Positions 40,306 to 40,384 of a stretch of 40,384 nucleotides of DNA are shown here, in pieces. Each line of letters begins with the position of its first letter. Position 1 is the stretch's first letter. Both the position numbers and the translations under genes were made by a program. The notes below the pieces were generated by a model. That model was not told where the DNA came from and ran no database searches. It saw nothing but the letters and a program-made list of their open reading frames with translations. Source of the stretch: Anaerolineales bacterium (lineage in GTDB: Bacteria; Chloroflexota; Anaerolineae; Anaerolineales; UBA11858); contig JADHTJ010000026.1 in the NCBI GenBank assembly GCA_016785015.1, positions 1 to 40,384 of the forward strand. The letters run 5' to 3'.

Positions 40306-40384
40306 GATAAGTACATCTCAAAACAGGATGTACACAATGTTCCGGACAAACACAGGCCATCTACAAATACCGATGATCAGCGAC
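40249..40384 (+). mobile_element. Left end of an insertion sequence, cut by the window
   Basis: From about 40249 the helicase reading loses its family pattern. A perfect hairpin AGGGTAG-TGT-CTACCCT (40264-40280) follows, then a transposase-like start at 40337. The exact terminus and target duplication cannot be fixed because the right end is outside the window. Confidence 0.55.
40337..40384 (+). CDS. Transposase N-terminus (IS1182-like), partial
   Basis: Sixteen codons, MFRTNTGHLQIPMISD, are read before the window ends in frame. This start resembles N-termini of IS1182/IS5-group DDE transposases (a GHLQ.P..S motif ahead of the conserved FYREFF region). It is too short for a firm family call. 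It lies inside the sequence that interrupts the helicase gene. Confidence 0.5.
   Translation, partial: MFRTNTGHLQIPMISD

Overview
The window looks like a chromosomal segment of a Chloroflexota bacterium, most likely of the Anaerolineae type. The basis is mixed. Visible in the sequence are roughly balanced base composition, many single-pass envelope proteins with Thr/Pro-rich linkers, tetratricopeptide (TPR) proteins, a RodZ-like protein, an F420-type luciferase-fold oxidoreductase, and HrcA/CIRCE heat-shock control. The phylum assignment is inference; no rRNA or taxonomic marker was searched.

Layout. (1) 114-5185: the hrcA-grpE-dnaK-dnaJ chaperone operon on the minus strand, driven by one strong promoter with a perfect CIRCE operator and a second, degenerate CIRCE farther upstream. 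(2) 5420-8164: trmD, an MFS carrier and an RluA-type pseudouridine synthase. (3) 8378-13235: two paralogous membrane-anchored TPR proteins, then CIRCE-controlled groES-groEL with a strong terminator. (4) 13272-18481: an accessory regulatory locus with a 1071-residue MalT-like/SARP hybrid regulator, a 52-residue exported mini-peptide whose predicted mature part is GPGTGGTGS, a 77-residue leader-like small protein and a PAS-GAF-GAF sensor without an output domain. (5) 18581-20668: a promoter plus two terminator-like hairpins (candidate short RNA or attenuated leader) ahead of an RNase J gene. (6) 20951-24156: an overlapping minus-strand operon of thioesterase, M42 peptidase, LLM oxidoreductase and protein-isoaspartate methyltransferase. 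(7) 24227-29802: a TPR protein, a CopD-like membrane protein, two polytopic glycosyltransferases and a CysQ/IMPase phosphatase. (8) 29863-36154: rimO, a RodZ-like protein with two HTH domains, rplI with an acidic tail, an aldo/keto reductase, a VanZ-like protein and a C39 peptidase-TPR fusion.

(9) 36443-40384 is accessory DNA starting at a tRNA-Glu(CUC) gene. It carries a 111-bp nested palindrome, an excisionase-like HTH gene, a ParM-like actin with an overlapping ParR-like gene behind palindromic operator-like DNA, a DUF3800 protein, and the N-terminal part of a defence-island SNF2 helicase. The helicase stops being helicase-like at about 40248, where an insertion sequence begins; its transposase start runs off the window. 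This looks like an integrated plasmid-like element at a tRNA site.

The most interesting points are the mini-peptide/regulator locus (a possible peptide-signalling or RiPP-like system), a recurring promoter design in which a -10 box lies 6-7 bases before the ATG (leaderless mRNAs), the structured leader before RNase J, and the tRNA-associated partition/defence element.
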